From NCBI GenBank assembly GCA_964600645.1, contig CAZRJL010000022.1, positions 1 through 15,693 of the forward strand: 15,693 bases of DNA. Reading direction: 5' to 3'. The position numbers and the translations under genes are program-made. This stretch comes from UBA12151 sp964600645 (GTDB taxonomy: Bacteria; Patescibacteriota; Minisyncoccia; Moranbacterales; UBA9337). The notes under the pieces were generated by a model that made no database searches, was not told where the DNA came from, and saw only the letters and a program-made list of their open reading frames with translations. Below, piece after piece: positions 7,450 through 13,234 of this stretch (positions within the stretch are counted from its first letter, which is position 1; each line of letters opens with the position of its first letter).

Positions 7450-7455
7450 ACCTCC
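7450..7455 (-). promoter_or_regulatory. Strong Shine-Dalgarno site of the response regulator
   Basis: GGAGGT lies 6 nt before the ATG at 7443. Most genes in this window have no recognisable Shine-Dalgarno site, so this one stands out and fixes the start codon. Confidence 0.75.
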
Positions 7456-7466
7456 GAAATTTTTGT

Positions 7467-7490
7467 GCGTAAAATTACGCTTTTTTTATT
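7467..7490 (+). other. Small GC-ended dyad with plus-strand T-run in the response-regulator leader
   Basis: GCGTA and TACGC (7467-7471, 7476-7480) form a 5-bp stem with a 4-nt loop. On the plus strand it is followed by TTTTTTTATT, like a weak intrinsic terminator, but no plus-strand gene precedes it. On the minus strand it lies in the leader ~24 bp before the response-regulator start. Its role is open: antisense terminator, operator or chance. Confidence 0.25.
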
Positions 7491-7504
7491 TTTCAACGAA
7501 CCAT

Positions 7505-8848
7505 CTATTGAAAAATCAAATCCTTATTCATAATAACATCAAAATCTTTTTTTGTTCCATCCTTTTGAACAATTTCAATCTCTACCGACGCATCGCCTGC
7601 TCCCGATTGTTTTTGAATTTGAAGCGCATAATCTTCGGCTGTAATATTTTCCGGCAAAAAATATTTCCAAACAACCGTCTTTTCACTTCCAAGTGGAATA
7701 TTCACTATTGATCCAAAATATCTTTTTCCGAATTCTTCCCCTTTTTGAATATTATTATCGACATTTTCCGTCGAGATTAATTCCGCTCCCGCTGGAACAT
7801 AGACGCGCAAATAAGAAAGATAATCTTTCGTCATCCAGTCTTTTTGCAGAGCTGTATGTTTGTAGGTTATTTTCAGAGTTGCTTCCGGTTTTTGCTGGGA
7901 AAAATCGACAAAATAATCAATCTTCCGCTTAACATAGTAATCGCTTTTGTATGCTCCGAGATTAGCATCCACCGCCAACAAATAGTCATTTTTCCAGTCT
8001 TGATCAACATTTCCCGACCATCCGTTTTTTTCAATCAACTGTTGCAATTCTCCGTCTTTGAAATACATCTGAATATCTTTACTATTCAAATCATCCGCGA
8101 TAATACCAAACAATTCCAATTGCTGAGAACCGCTCAAAATGGAAATTCTTTTAATTATTTCCTTTCCCAATTCGCTCATTACCGCCTTTCTTTCTCCCGC
8201 CTTGATTCCCTGCTCAACATAGTCTTTTTCCACTTGACGTTCCAAAGTGATTACCGCATTTTCACTGTCATACGTTCCCGGATAGCCATCGATTTGAATC
8301 GGACCGGTCGCCTTAAGAAAAGAAGAAAGAACATCAGCAGTAATTCCAATCACGCCGTCAAACTGCTCTCCGCCGTTGCCCATATAATAGAATTCTTCCG
8401 CTTTTTTGGCGTTAGTCTCGAAATTCGGAGAATAATTGGAATCGCGCAATTTCCACGAATCAATTCGCAAGGTTTGTTTCATCGGATAAGGAGGCTCGAC
8501 AACACTGGGAATTCTTCCGTCAAAATTTCCCGTATCATGAATTTGCGAAAGTGTGATTTTTCCATTTTTAACTTTAAATATTCCAAATGACCCGATGAAA
8601 CCTCCGCCTGGACGCAATTCCAAATTATTTTGGAATAAAATCAAAAAAGTTTTTTCCTGATTGTCATTTTTCAAAAGATAGTTCGCTACTTCATACAAAG
8701 CACCGAATTCACCGGAGTTTTTTCCGGAAAAAGAATCCTGATTGATATCTCCGGCGAAACGGGTTTGCCAAAAGACATACCACGCCGCCAAAAAAACAGC
8801 CGCCGCCAGCCAAAACATTATCCAAAATTTTCGCGAATATTTTTTCAT
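7505..8848 (-). CDS. DUF4012 family membrane-anchored extracytoplasmic protein
   Basis: A 447-residue protein with an N-terminal signal anchor (residues ~8-27) and a large outer domain. The DUF4012 hallmarks are clear: FQNNLELRPGGGFIGSFG (72-89), DGRIPSVVEPPYPM (110-123), and RDSNYSPNF (135-143). The domain is frequent in surface-polysaccharide loci of Patescibacteria and some Gram-positives; its biochemical function is not established. This is a short version, since many family members have an added N-terminal helical region and exceed 550 residues. It starts 3 bp after the Wzz-like gene and is the likely last gene of the beta-helix - GT4 - Wzz-like - DUF4012 operon. A role in glycan attachment or envelope assembly is inferred from context. 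No Shine-Dalgarno site is visible. Confidence 0.88.
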   Translation of the reverse strand: MKKYSRKFWIMFWLAAAVFLAAWYVFWQTRFAGDINQDSFSGKNSGEFGALYEVANYLLKNDNQEKTFLILFQNNLELRPGGGFIGSFGIFKVKNGKITLSQIHDTGNFDGRIPSVVEPPYPMKQTLRIDSWKLRDSNYSPNFETNAKKAEEFYYMGNGGEQFDGVIGITADVLSSFLKATGPIQIDGYPGTYDSENAVITLERQVEKDYVEQGIKAGERKAVMSELGKEIIKRISILSGSQQLELFGIIADDLNSKDIQMYFKDGELQQLIEKNGWSGNVDQDWKNDYLLAVDANLGAYKSDYYVKRKIDYFVDFSQQKPEATLKITYKHTALQKDWMTKDYLSYLRVYVPAGAELISTENVDNNIQKGEEFGKRYFGSIVNIPLGSEKTVVWKYFLPENITAEDYALQIQKQSGAGDASVEIEIVQKDGTKKDFDVIMNKDLIFQ

Positions 8849-8851
8849 ATA

Positions 8852-9847
8852 TTACAAATCCCCTCTTAAAAGTTGATTGAGTCTTTTTTTAAACTCTTCT
8901 TCGGTCGGTTCCGAGACAACTTCATTATTATTTTCTTTTTTAATTTGCTCCGATCCTATTTGCGCTTCCTTGACGGCAGAAATTTCAATTTCTTGTTGCA
9001 CTACCTGAATATCATCTTCTTCCTCTTGAATGTCTTTTTCTTTGATAGCGGAAGCAATCGGCAAATTTATCGGCGGATTGCTTTTTCGAAATTTCGTTTT
9101 AATTTTGGGCGCAAAAAAAGCACTGTCCTTCTCTGCGTAATTCTCTATCAATTTTTCCAAATCTTCTTTTCTTCCTCCGCCTATCTTCTTGATTTTTGGA
9201 AATTTTATAGAAGAAAATTTTAGCGCGGATTTGACGGAAAATAATTTTTCAATAAAAAGAAAGAATAATTGAACCAGCCAAGAAAGAAAAGCTCCAACCA
9301 AGATGCCCGACAAAACAATCCAATACCATCCGCGCAAAATCATCTTCGTTATTGGTCCCTCCAAAATGCGCAGATCAATATCGGTTTTTATATCATAATA
9401 TCTTCCCGCCAAATTGAATAAACCGGCAACTGACTGCTTTGCCAAAAAATTCGACTGCGCCTGTTTTTTGTCTGTAATTTCAACAACGAAAGTAGTGCTT
9501 CCTGTCTGATGAAACGCTTTGACTTTTTCATTCCACAACTTCTTTTTTTTGTCCTTGGAAAAATCCGCCCATTCATCCTCTATGCCGGGGTTATCTCTTA
9601 GTAATTTTTCGTAGAAAAATAATGTTCCAACCATCTCCGTCAAATTTCCGGCAATCTCTTCAGAGGCAACAGCTATTTTTTCATTCTTTGAAACAACCAA
9701 GAGAATCATTTCGCTACGATAAGCAACCGATTGAGATAGGAAAATAAAAATAAAAGTGCAGGCAAAAACAATCCACAGAAAAATAAAATATCCGTCGATT
9801 TTCACCCAAGTTTTCAATTTTTCAAAAAATGTTCTCTGTATATTCAT
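8852..9847 (-). CDS. Wzz/YveK-like chain-length determinant-type membrane protein
   Basis: A 331-residue protein with the topology of polysaccharide co-polymerases: a short cytoplasmic N-terminus, TM1 (~20-40), an extracytoplasmic domain (~41-170), and TM2 (~172-200). Unlike classical Wzz or Wzc it then has a long charged cytoplasmic tail (~200-331, Lys/Glu-rich, possibly coiled). The tail has no Walker motifs, so it is not a BY-kinase. Such proteins set glycan chain length in Wzy-type export. The assignment rests on topology and neighbours rather than a sharp motif. It lies 27 bp downstream of a GT4 gene and 3 bp upstream of the DUF4012 gene. Alternative: a lineage-specific structural envelope protein. 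Confidence 0.6.
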   Translation of the reverse strand: MNIQRTFFEKLKTWVKIDGYFIFLWIVFACTFIFIFLSQSVAYRSEMILLVVSKNEKIAVASEEIAGNLTEMVGTLFFYEKLLRDNPGIEDEWADFSKDKKKKLWNEKVKAFHQTGSTTFVVEITDKKQAQSNFLAKQSVAGLFNLAGRYYDIKTDIDLRILEGPITKMILRGWYWIVLSGILVGAFLSWLVQLFFLFIEKLFSVKSALKFSSIKFPKIKKIGGGRKEDLEKLIENYAEKDSAFFAPKIKTKFRKSNPPINLPIASAIKEKDIQEEEDDIQVVQQEIEISAVKEAQIGSEQIKKENNNEVVSEPTEEEFKKRLNQLLRGDL

Positions 9848-9874
9848 AATAAGTTTTAAGCCCGCGCTCCAAAA

Positions 9875-11011
9875 TTATTCTCCTTTTTTTATCGCAATAT
9901 CCCGATATAATCTGTTGGTTTTTTGAGCAATTGACTGCCAACTGAATTCTTTGGCAATTCTTTGCTGTGATTTTTTCCCCATATTCTCCACTTCGTCCGG
10001 CTTGTTCAAAAGATATGCCAATTTATCTCTTAAGTTATCAACATTTTTATTGGAGAAAGAAAATCCATCCTCACCAATCGCCTCCATATTTTCAGCAATA
10101 TTACTTACCAAGGGAGCAACTCCCTGCCCCATAGCCTCTAAAAGAGCGATGGAAAGCCCCTCCGATTCTGAAGGTTGCACAAAAAGATAGGCATTGGAAA
10201 GCAATTGGGAAAGCGCGCCGCCTGTTTGATTCCCGGTAAATATAATATTATCCCTCCCTTGGCTGATTGTCTTGAGGTACCTCACATAATCATCCGTAAA
10301 CGATCCGGCACCGACAATTACCAGCTTGAAATTATTCGGCAATCGATTTGTATCTTCCAATTGCTTAAAAGCCTCAATCAAATAATGCACGCCCTTATGT
10401 TTGACCAATCTTCCCATCGAAAGAATATATTTTTTTCGCCTGATATTCCACGCGGACAATTCTAAAGATTCCTTGTTATTTCCAATATCGGCTCCATTGG
10501 GAATAAACACTGGATTATTGCGATATTTTTTTCTGGCATATTCGCCCAGCAATTTACTTACAACTATTGTTTTGTCGGGAATGGTGTTTGCCATTTTTTC
10601 TCCAAAACGCAAATATGTGCGCGCGAAAATTCCCCACTTTTGGTGCAAATAATCTTGACAATGGAATGTTGCGACTAAAATAGTTTTTGGATTGAAAATT
10701 TTTATTATCCAAGCAAGTGAGCTGGGACCGATTGCGTGAAAATGAACAACATCATAGCGGCAAAAAAGCGCGTGAACAGTTGCAAAAAAAGTATGCGAAA
10801 TAGCATCCAAATTTTTTGTTGCGATGCTTGGCAAATGAATTAATTTCACGCCTTTATATTCTTTGATATTTTTATCAGTATAATTATTGCGCACATAGAC
10901 AACAACTTCATTGCCAAGACCAGCCAACCGAACGGCCAGTTCTTGCGCGTGTGTTTCAACTCCTCCAAACTTGGCAGGAATTCCTTTTTGTCCGATAAAT
11001 GCTATTTTCAT
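9875..11011 (-). CDS. GT4-family glycosyltransferase
   Basis: A 378-residue GT-B enzyme. The N-terminus has FIGQKGIPAKFGGVETHAQELA (positions 5-26 in total), typical of GT4 enzymes of polysaccharide clusters. Further features are VVHFHAIGPSSLAW (88-101), FIPNGAD (169-175), YILSMGRLVKHKGVHYLIEA (195-214), and the EX7E element E284-E292 in ESEGLSIALLEAMGQG. It would transfer a sugar from a nucleotide donor on the cytoplasmic side; donor and acceptor are unknown, and dTDP-rhamnose is a candidate given the nearby rml genes. It starts 18 bp after the beta-helix gene and precedes the Wzz-like gene by 27 bp. It is clearly distinct from the GT4 protein at 3261-4397. Confidence 0.92.
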   Translation of the reverse strand: MKIAFIGQKGIPAKFGGVETHAQELAVRLAGLGNEVVVYVRNNYTDKNIKEYKGVKLIHLPSIATKNLDAISHTFFATVHALFCRYDVVHFHAIGPSSLAWIIKIFNPKTILVATFHCQDYLHQKWGIFARTYLRFGEKMANTIPDKTIVVSKLLGEYARKKYRNNPVFIPNGADIGNNKESLELSAWNIRRKKYILSMGRLVKHKGVHYLIEAFKQLEDTNRLPNNFKLVIVGAGSFTDDYVRYLKTISQGRDNIIFTGNQTGGALSQLLSNAYLFVQPSESEGLSIALLEAMGQGVAPLVSNIAENMEAIGEDGFSFSNKNVDNLRDKLAYLLNKPDEVENMGKKSQQRIAKEFSWQSIAQKTNRLYRDIAIKKGE

Positions 11012-11029
11012 ATTCTCAACAAAAAAATA

Positions 11030-11968
11030 TTATTTTACTGAAATAGCGTCGGAGACGTCGCCAGCTTTATTCTCCGAGAAGATATTATCACCTTGAACCG
11101 TTGCTCCGCTCCAAACGGAAACCGGAAAGTCCCCCTTTTGAACCTTGGCGATTCCCCAGCGATCGTTTTTGTAGAATTTTGATTTATTAATATCAACTCT
11201 TCCGCTTTGACCGTACGCGTCAATCTCGACTCCTTCGCGGTCGTTGTCATAGAAAGTATTGTTCTTGGTCCAAATTTCACTTCCATCCAAAACAACCTTC
11301 ATTCCGCTACCGCCATTATCTTTAATTCTATTGTCCGCAATCCACGCGCTTGATCCTTTCGCAATATCAACTCCATCGCTATCATTATTGATTATTTCAT
11401 TTTCAATAATAACCAAACGGCTTCTTTTGGAATAAATCCCCGCGCGACCATTTTTTTCAATTTTACTTTCTACGATGGAAATTTTACGCTTATCATCAAC
11501 ATCTCCTCCTTCGATAAAAATTCCATCCTTATCATTATCAATAACGCGACATTTTATAATTGAAGCCTTGCTATTTTCATCAACCTCGATTCCATAATCT
11601 CCTCCGCGAACCGTAACTTTATTGATCTCGCTTTTATTGTGCATATCCACCACTTCTTGTGAATTATCCTTGGCCTCGATTATAACATCATCCATTCCAC
11701 GGCCGAAGACCTTTACCTGACTGGGGATTTCAATGTTTTCCTTGTATGCTCCGCTAGCAATATGAACCTCGTCATCTTTATCAGCCTTATTGAGCGCTTG
11801 CGTGATTGTTTTATACGGGTGTTTTAAGCTTCCGTCCTGTTTGCCACTGGCATTATCATCCACATAAATTTTGCTTGTTCCGGCAAAGGAAAAAACAGGC
11901 AGAATCAAAATTGCCAACAATAAAAAACTTGCTGCGACTTCTTTTCTCTTGATTAATATGATATTCAT
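11030..11968 (-). CDS. Secreted right-handed beta-helix (PbH1/DUF1565-like) protein
   Basis: A 312-residue exported protein. A signal peptide is visible: Lys/Arg near residues 7-9, a hydrophobic core (~12-28), and a likely cut after Ala29 (FSFA-GT). The mature part opens with the YVDDNASG...GSLKHPYKTITQAL pattern (35-59) typical of DUF1565-type pectin-lyase folds. About seven parallel beta-helix rungs follow, with Asn/Asp turns such as NDKDGIFIEGG, NDSDGVDI and NDREGVEI. Related proteins bind, cut or remodel polysaccharides, but no catalytic residues can be assigned here, so a binding or structural role is equally possible. It is the first gene of the 7505-11968 operon, behind a good promoter. 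Confidence 0.88.
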   Translation of the reverse strand: MNIILIKRKEVAASFLLLAILILPVFSFAGTSKIYVDDNASGKQDGSLKHPYKTITQALNKADKDDEVHIASGAYKENIEIPSQVKVFGRGMDDVIIEAKDNSQEVVDMHNKSEINKVTVRGGDYGIEVDENSKASIIKCRVIDNDKDGIFIEGGDVDDKRKISIVESKIEKNGRAGIYSKRSRLVIIENEIINNDSDGVDIAKGSSAWIADNRIKDNGGSGMKVVLDGSEIWTKNNTFYDNDREGVEIDAYGQSGRVDINKSKFYKNDRWGIAKVQKGDFPVSVWSGATVQGDNIFSENKAGDVSDAISVK

Positions 11969-12028
11969 TTTTTTGCCTTATCTTTCGGCATTTTTCAAAA
12001 AAACGTCCGAAAAACAATAAATTAACCT

Positions 12029-12056
12029 ATTATAAATTGATTTGACAGCCTAGCAA
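12029..12056 (-). promoter_or_regulatory. Predicted promoter of the beta-helix/GT4/Wzz-like/DUF4012 operon
   Basis: On the minus strand, TTGCTA (12056-12051) and a perfect TATAAT (12034-12029) are separated by 16 bp. The ATG of the beta-helix gene follows ~60 bp after the -10 box. Confidence 0.6.
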
Positions 12057-12084
12057 AAAAACGCAGATTTGTCAAGAAAAATTC

Positions 12085-12128
12085 ATCATCAAAAAAACAA
12101 CCTTTTTGAAAGTTGTTTTTTTGATGAT
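12085..12128. terminator. Strong bidirectional intrinsic terminator
   Basis: Perfect 17-bp inverted repeat: left arm ATCATCAAAAAAACAAC (12085-12101), right arm its exact complement (12112-12128), with a 10-nt loop. The T7 run in either orientation allows termination in both directions. It separates transcripts from the tRNA-Glu/GIY-YIG locus from the promoter at 12029-12056. Confidence 0.8.
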
Positions 12129-12139
12129 TTTGGCAACAC

Positions 12140-12192
12140 TACGAGGAATCCCGGTCTGCTGGTCGCCCGCTAGAGCGAGAACTCCTCTCGTA
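12140..12192. repeat. GC-rich 53-bp element with imperfect terminal inverted repeats
   Basis: TACGAG (12140-12145) and CTCGTA (12187-12192) bound a stretch much richer in G+C than its surroundings, with a smaller dyad CGCTAGAGCG inside. It lies on the 3' side of the intact tRNA-Glu. Its left edge, read on the minus strand, ends ...CGTAGTGTTGCCA, resembling a decayed tRNA 3' end with an encoded CCA. No protein is encoded. The 238-bp gap 11969-12206 contains only this, the terminator and the promoter. Confidence 0.45.
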
Positions 12193-12206
12193 AAATTTAT
12201 TTGCGG

Positions 12207-12278
12207 TAGCGCTACGGGGAATCGAACCCCGGTTACCAGGATGAGAACCTGGCGTCCTAGCCACTAGACGATAGCGCC
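12207..12278 (-). tRNA. tRNA-Glu (anticodon CTC)
   Basis: The 72 nt fold as a complete cloverleaf: acceptor GGCGCTA/TAGCGCT (the outermost pair is G-U), D-arm GTCT/GGAC with an 8-nt loop, anticodon stem CCAGG/CCTGG with loop TTCTCAT, and T-arm CGGGG/CCCCG with loop TTCGAAT. The anticodon CTC (12245-12243) reads GAG. The discriminator is A; the following bases are CCG, so a full CCA is not encoded. It lies 9 bp downstream of the GIY-YIG gene on the same strand. Confidence 0.95.
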
Positions 12279-12287
12279 AAAAATTAA

Positions 12288-12527
12288 TTAGCTTATTCTA
12301 TTTTTCAAGTATTTTCTTCCAAATCCTGTTTTTAATTGCTTCTCTCTTTTTATTGCACTCTCTTTATTTAAACATGCCTCATAATACACTAATTTTAGTG
12401 GCAATCTATTTTTGGTTGACTTTACTTGTCCATCTTGATGCCTCTTAAATCTCTGCTTGAGATTATTTGTCCATCCGACATATAAATTACCATCTTTTTC
12501 ACTTTTTAAAACATAAGTGTAAAACAT
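12288..12527 (-). CDS. Small GIY-YIG nuclease domain protein (COG2827/YhbQ type)
   Basis: A 79-residue protein consisting of one GIY-YIG domain. Visible features: YTYVL (3-7, the GIY half), LYVGWT (15-20, the YIG half), the catalytic-type Arg26 in LKQRFKRH, Glu50 in YYEAC, and the family C-terminal KREKQLK (60-66). The family cuts DNA; the cellular role of the single-domain versions is poorly known. The start is taken at the ATG at 12527. The reading frame stays open upstream to 12722, but that part only translates the palindrome and tRNA fragment and shows no family similarity. The gene is enclosed by a truncated tRNA-Glu upstream and an intact tRNA-Glu downstream, which suggests a homing or mobile history. 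Confidence 0.9.
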   Translation of the reverse strand: MFYTYVLKSEKDGNLYVGWTNNLKQRFKRHQDGQVKSTKNRLPLKLVYYEACLNKESAIKREKQLKTGFGRKYLKNRIS

Positions 12528-12534
12528 ATGGATT

Positions 12535-12612
12535 TGTCCTAGCCCGCCCGCATCGCTACGCGAGCAAGCTCGCTTGCGAAGCGTTGCGGGCGGGCCGCTA
12601 GACGATAGCACC
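12535..12612 (-). pseudogene. 5' fragment of a tRNA-Glu, split in its D-loop by a palindrome
   Basis: On the minus strand, GGTGCTATCGTCTAGCGG (12612-12595) matches the first 18 nt of the intact tRNA-Glu with two differences. After the 54-bp palindrome, CTAGGACA (12542-12535) resumes the tRNA sequence at exactly the next position (intact gene: GTGG then CTAGGACG). The match ends there, 8 nt before the GIY-YIG ATG; the anticodon and 3' half are missing. It cannot make a functional tRNA. Confidence 0.75.
12542..12595. repeat. 54-bp GC-rich imperfect palindrome inserted in a tRNA-Glu fragment
   Basis: Arms GCCCGCCCGCA (12542-12552) and TGCGGGCGGGC (12585-12595) pair perfectly, and the pairing continues with CGCT/AGCG and CGC/GCG after single mismatches. 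The tip contains GAGCAAGCTC. In an AT-rich genome this block is close to 70% G+C. It encodes no protein and looks like a REP/MITE-type element. Confidence 0.8.
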
Positions 12613-12633
12613 GAAAACATTTCACTAAAAACC

Positions 12634-12662
12634 ATCCTAACAAGAAAAATAAAAAAAATCAA
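12634..12662 (-). promoter_or_regulatory. Possible promoter of the pseudo-tRNA/GIY-YIG/tRNA-Glu unit
   Basis: On the minus strand, TTGATT (12662-12657) and TAGGAT (12639-12634) are spaced by 17 bp, each matching 4 of 6 consensus bases. The tRNA-Glu fragment starts ~22 bp after the -10 box, the right distance for an old tRNA promoter that could now drive the GIY-YIG gene and the intact tRNA. Confidence 0.35.
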
Positions 12663-12676
12663 GACAAAATTAAACG

Positions 12677-12742
12677 CCCCGGAGAAATTTCTTTTTTTCG
12701 TTGTGTGTTTGAGATCAAACACAGAAAAAGAAATTTCCGGGG
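12677..12742 (-). terminator. Long imperfect hairpin, probable terminator of the small gene at 12766
   Basis: CCCCGG (12677-12682) pairs with CCGGGG (12737-12742); pairing continues through AATTTCTTTTT against AAAAAGAAATT and through TGTTTGA against TCAAACA at the tip, with two asymmetric bulges. The hairpin begins 24 bp after the small gene's stop. The T-run following it on the minus strand is interrupted (GTTTAATTTTG), so termination is likely but not certain. Confidence 0.55.
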
Positions 12743-12765
12743 TTTTGGAGATGCGTCAATATTAC

Positions 12766-12933
12766 TCATTGTGGCGCGCCTCCCATTTTCGGTTTGTATC
12801 GAGAGGTAATCTCCTCGATAATTTTTCGCGACATAGCTACATACAGCTTGCCATTGTCGCCGACAGGCAGAGAAAACATCTCTCTGCGTCTATCTATTTC
12901 TTCCTGAGACAATAAATTTTTTTCTTTTCTCAT
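12766..12933 (-). CDS. Hypothetical 55-residue protein
   Basis: The small protein begins MRKEKNLLSQEEIDRRREMF and ends KPKMGGAPQ. It is charged and mainly helical by composition, with no membrane segment, signal peptide or known motif. The ATG at 12933 is preferred over the in-frame upstream ATG at 12969 because GGGAGG lies 6-7 nt before it. That strong ribosome site, absent from most neighbours, is the main evidence that this is a real gene. It is followed by a long hairpin and preceded by two terminator-like hairpins, so it seems to be its own transcription unit between murF and the tRNA locus. Confidence 0.55.
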   Translation of the reverse strand: MRKEKNLLSQEEIDRRREMFSLPVGDNGKLYVAMSRKIIEEITSRYKPKMGGAPQ

Positions 12934-12938
12934 TTTAT

Positions 12939-12945
12939 GCCTCCC
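12939..12945 (-). promoter_or_regulatory. Strong Shine-Dalgarno site of the 55-residue gene
   Basis: GGGAGGC is followed by ATAAA and then the ATG at 12933. It decides the start and rejects the longer 67-residue version. Confidence 0.7.
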
Positions 12946-12978
12946 TTTTTTTGCTTGCAGACTTTGCAAATCCCTCCA

Positions 12979-13003
12979 GATTGCTTCGTCTTACTCGCAA
13001 TGA
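12979..13003. repeat. Dispersed-type ATTGC...GCAAT element
   Basis: GATTGCTTCGTC (12979-12990) and CTCGCAATGA (12994-13003) form a short dyad (ATTGC/GCAAT). It resembles the 'cattgcgag...gaagcaatct' intergenic repeat found in many unrelated bacterial genomes. The resemblance is from memory and was not searched. Confidence 0.4.
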
Positions 13004-13021
13004 AAAAATTTACTAAAAACG

Positions 13022-13057
13022 AACAAAAGACAACCCCCTCAGGAACTGTCTTTTGTT
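13022..13057. terminator. Terminator-like hairpin between murF and the small gene
   Basis: AACAAAAGACA (13022-13032) and TGTCTTTTGTT (13047-13057) form a perfect 11-bp stem around a 14-nt C/G-containing loop. On the minus strand CGTTTTTAG follows, so it fits a second terminator after murF. Confidence 0.55.
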
Positions 13058-13182
13058 TACAAAGTACTTTCGCCTTTGCCCACTAAAATATTCAGCTTTT
13101 CTTTTTATATTTCCACGTCTCTTTCGCTCGTATCTATATTTCACACCCAAATTGACATTCTGTCAACAAATTACAAGCGAAG

Positions 13183-13191
13183 TTATCCACA
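13183..13191 (+). promoter_or_regulatory. Perfect single DnaA box
   Basis: TTATCCACA matches the DnaA-box consensus exactly, in the gap between murF and the small gene. I found no second perfect copy in the window and no origin-type genes, so this is not proposed as an origin. It could be a regulatory or titration site, or chance. Confidence 0.3.
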
Positions 13192-13194
13192 GCG

Positions 13195-13234
13195 TAAAAA
13201 TGCTTTGCATTCACGCTGCACGGCAGCATTTTTA
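13195..13234 (-). terminator. Intrinsic terminator overlapping the murF stop codon
   Basis: AGCATTTTTA (13225-13234) and TAAAAATGCT (13195-13204) form a 10-bp stem. On the minus strand the TAA stop of murF is the first arm's start. The loop contains a smaller GCTGC/GCAGC hairpin, and the second arm ends in T5. Confidence 0.55.

Noticed and set aside
7844..8590. A 248-codon plus-strand open frame.
   Set aside because: It is antisense to the DUF4012 gene, which has clear family motifs. The antisense product has no recognisable domain; AT-rich coding DNA often leaves such shadows.
12528..12722. A 65-residue N-terminal extension of the GIY-YIG reading frame.
   Set aside because: It translates the GC-rich palindrome, the tRNA-Glu fragment and a promoter-like region. 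The GIY-YIG domain begins normally right at the internal ATG at 12527.
12659..12769. A 36-codon minus-strand frame whose ATG overlaps the stop of the 55-residue gene (ATGA), with GGGAGG 9 nt upstream.
   Set aside because: It runs straight through the long terminator-like hairpin and has no recognisable sequence. The GGGAGG also encodes part of the preceding protein. It would need conservation or peptide evidence.
11969..12800. A CRISPR array or a diversity-generating system in the repeat-rich region.
   Set aside because: The repeats are single palindromes and a tRNA duplication; there is no regular repeat-spacer pattern, and no cas or reverse-transcriptase gene is visible.
12934..12969. A longer start (67 residues) for the small hypothetical gene.
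   Set aside because: The Shine-Dalgarno site GGGAGG would lie inside the coding sequence; the ATG at 12933 is correctly spaced from it.
13152..13191. A replication origin, suggested by the DnaA box.
   Set aside because: Only one perfect box is present, with no cluster, no clear unwinding element and no dnaA/dnaN genes in the window.
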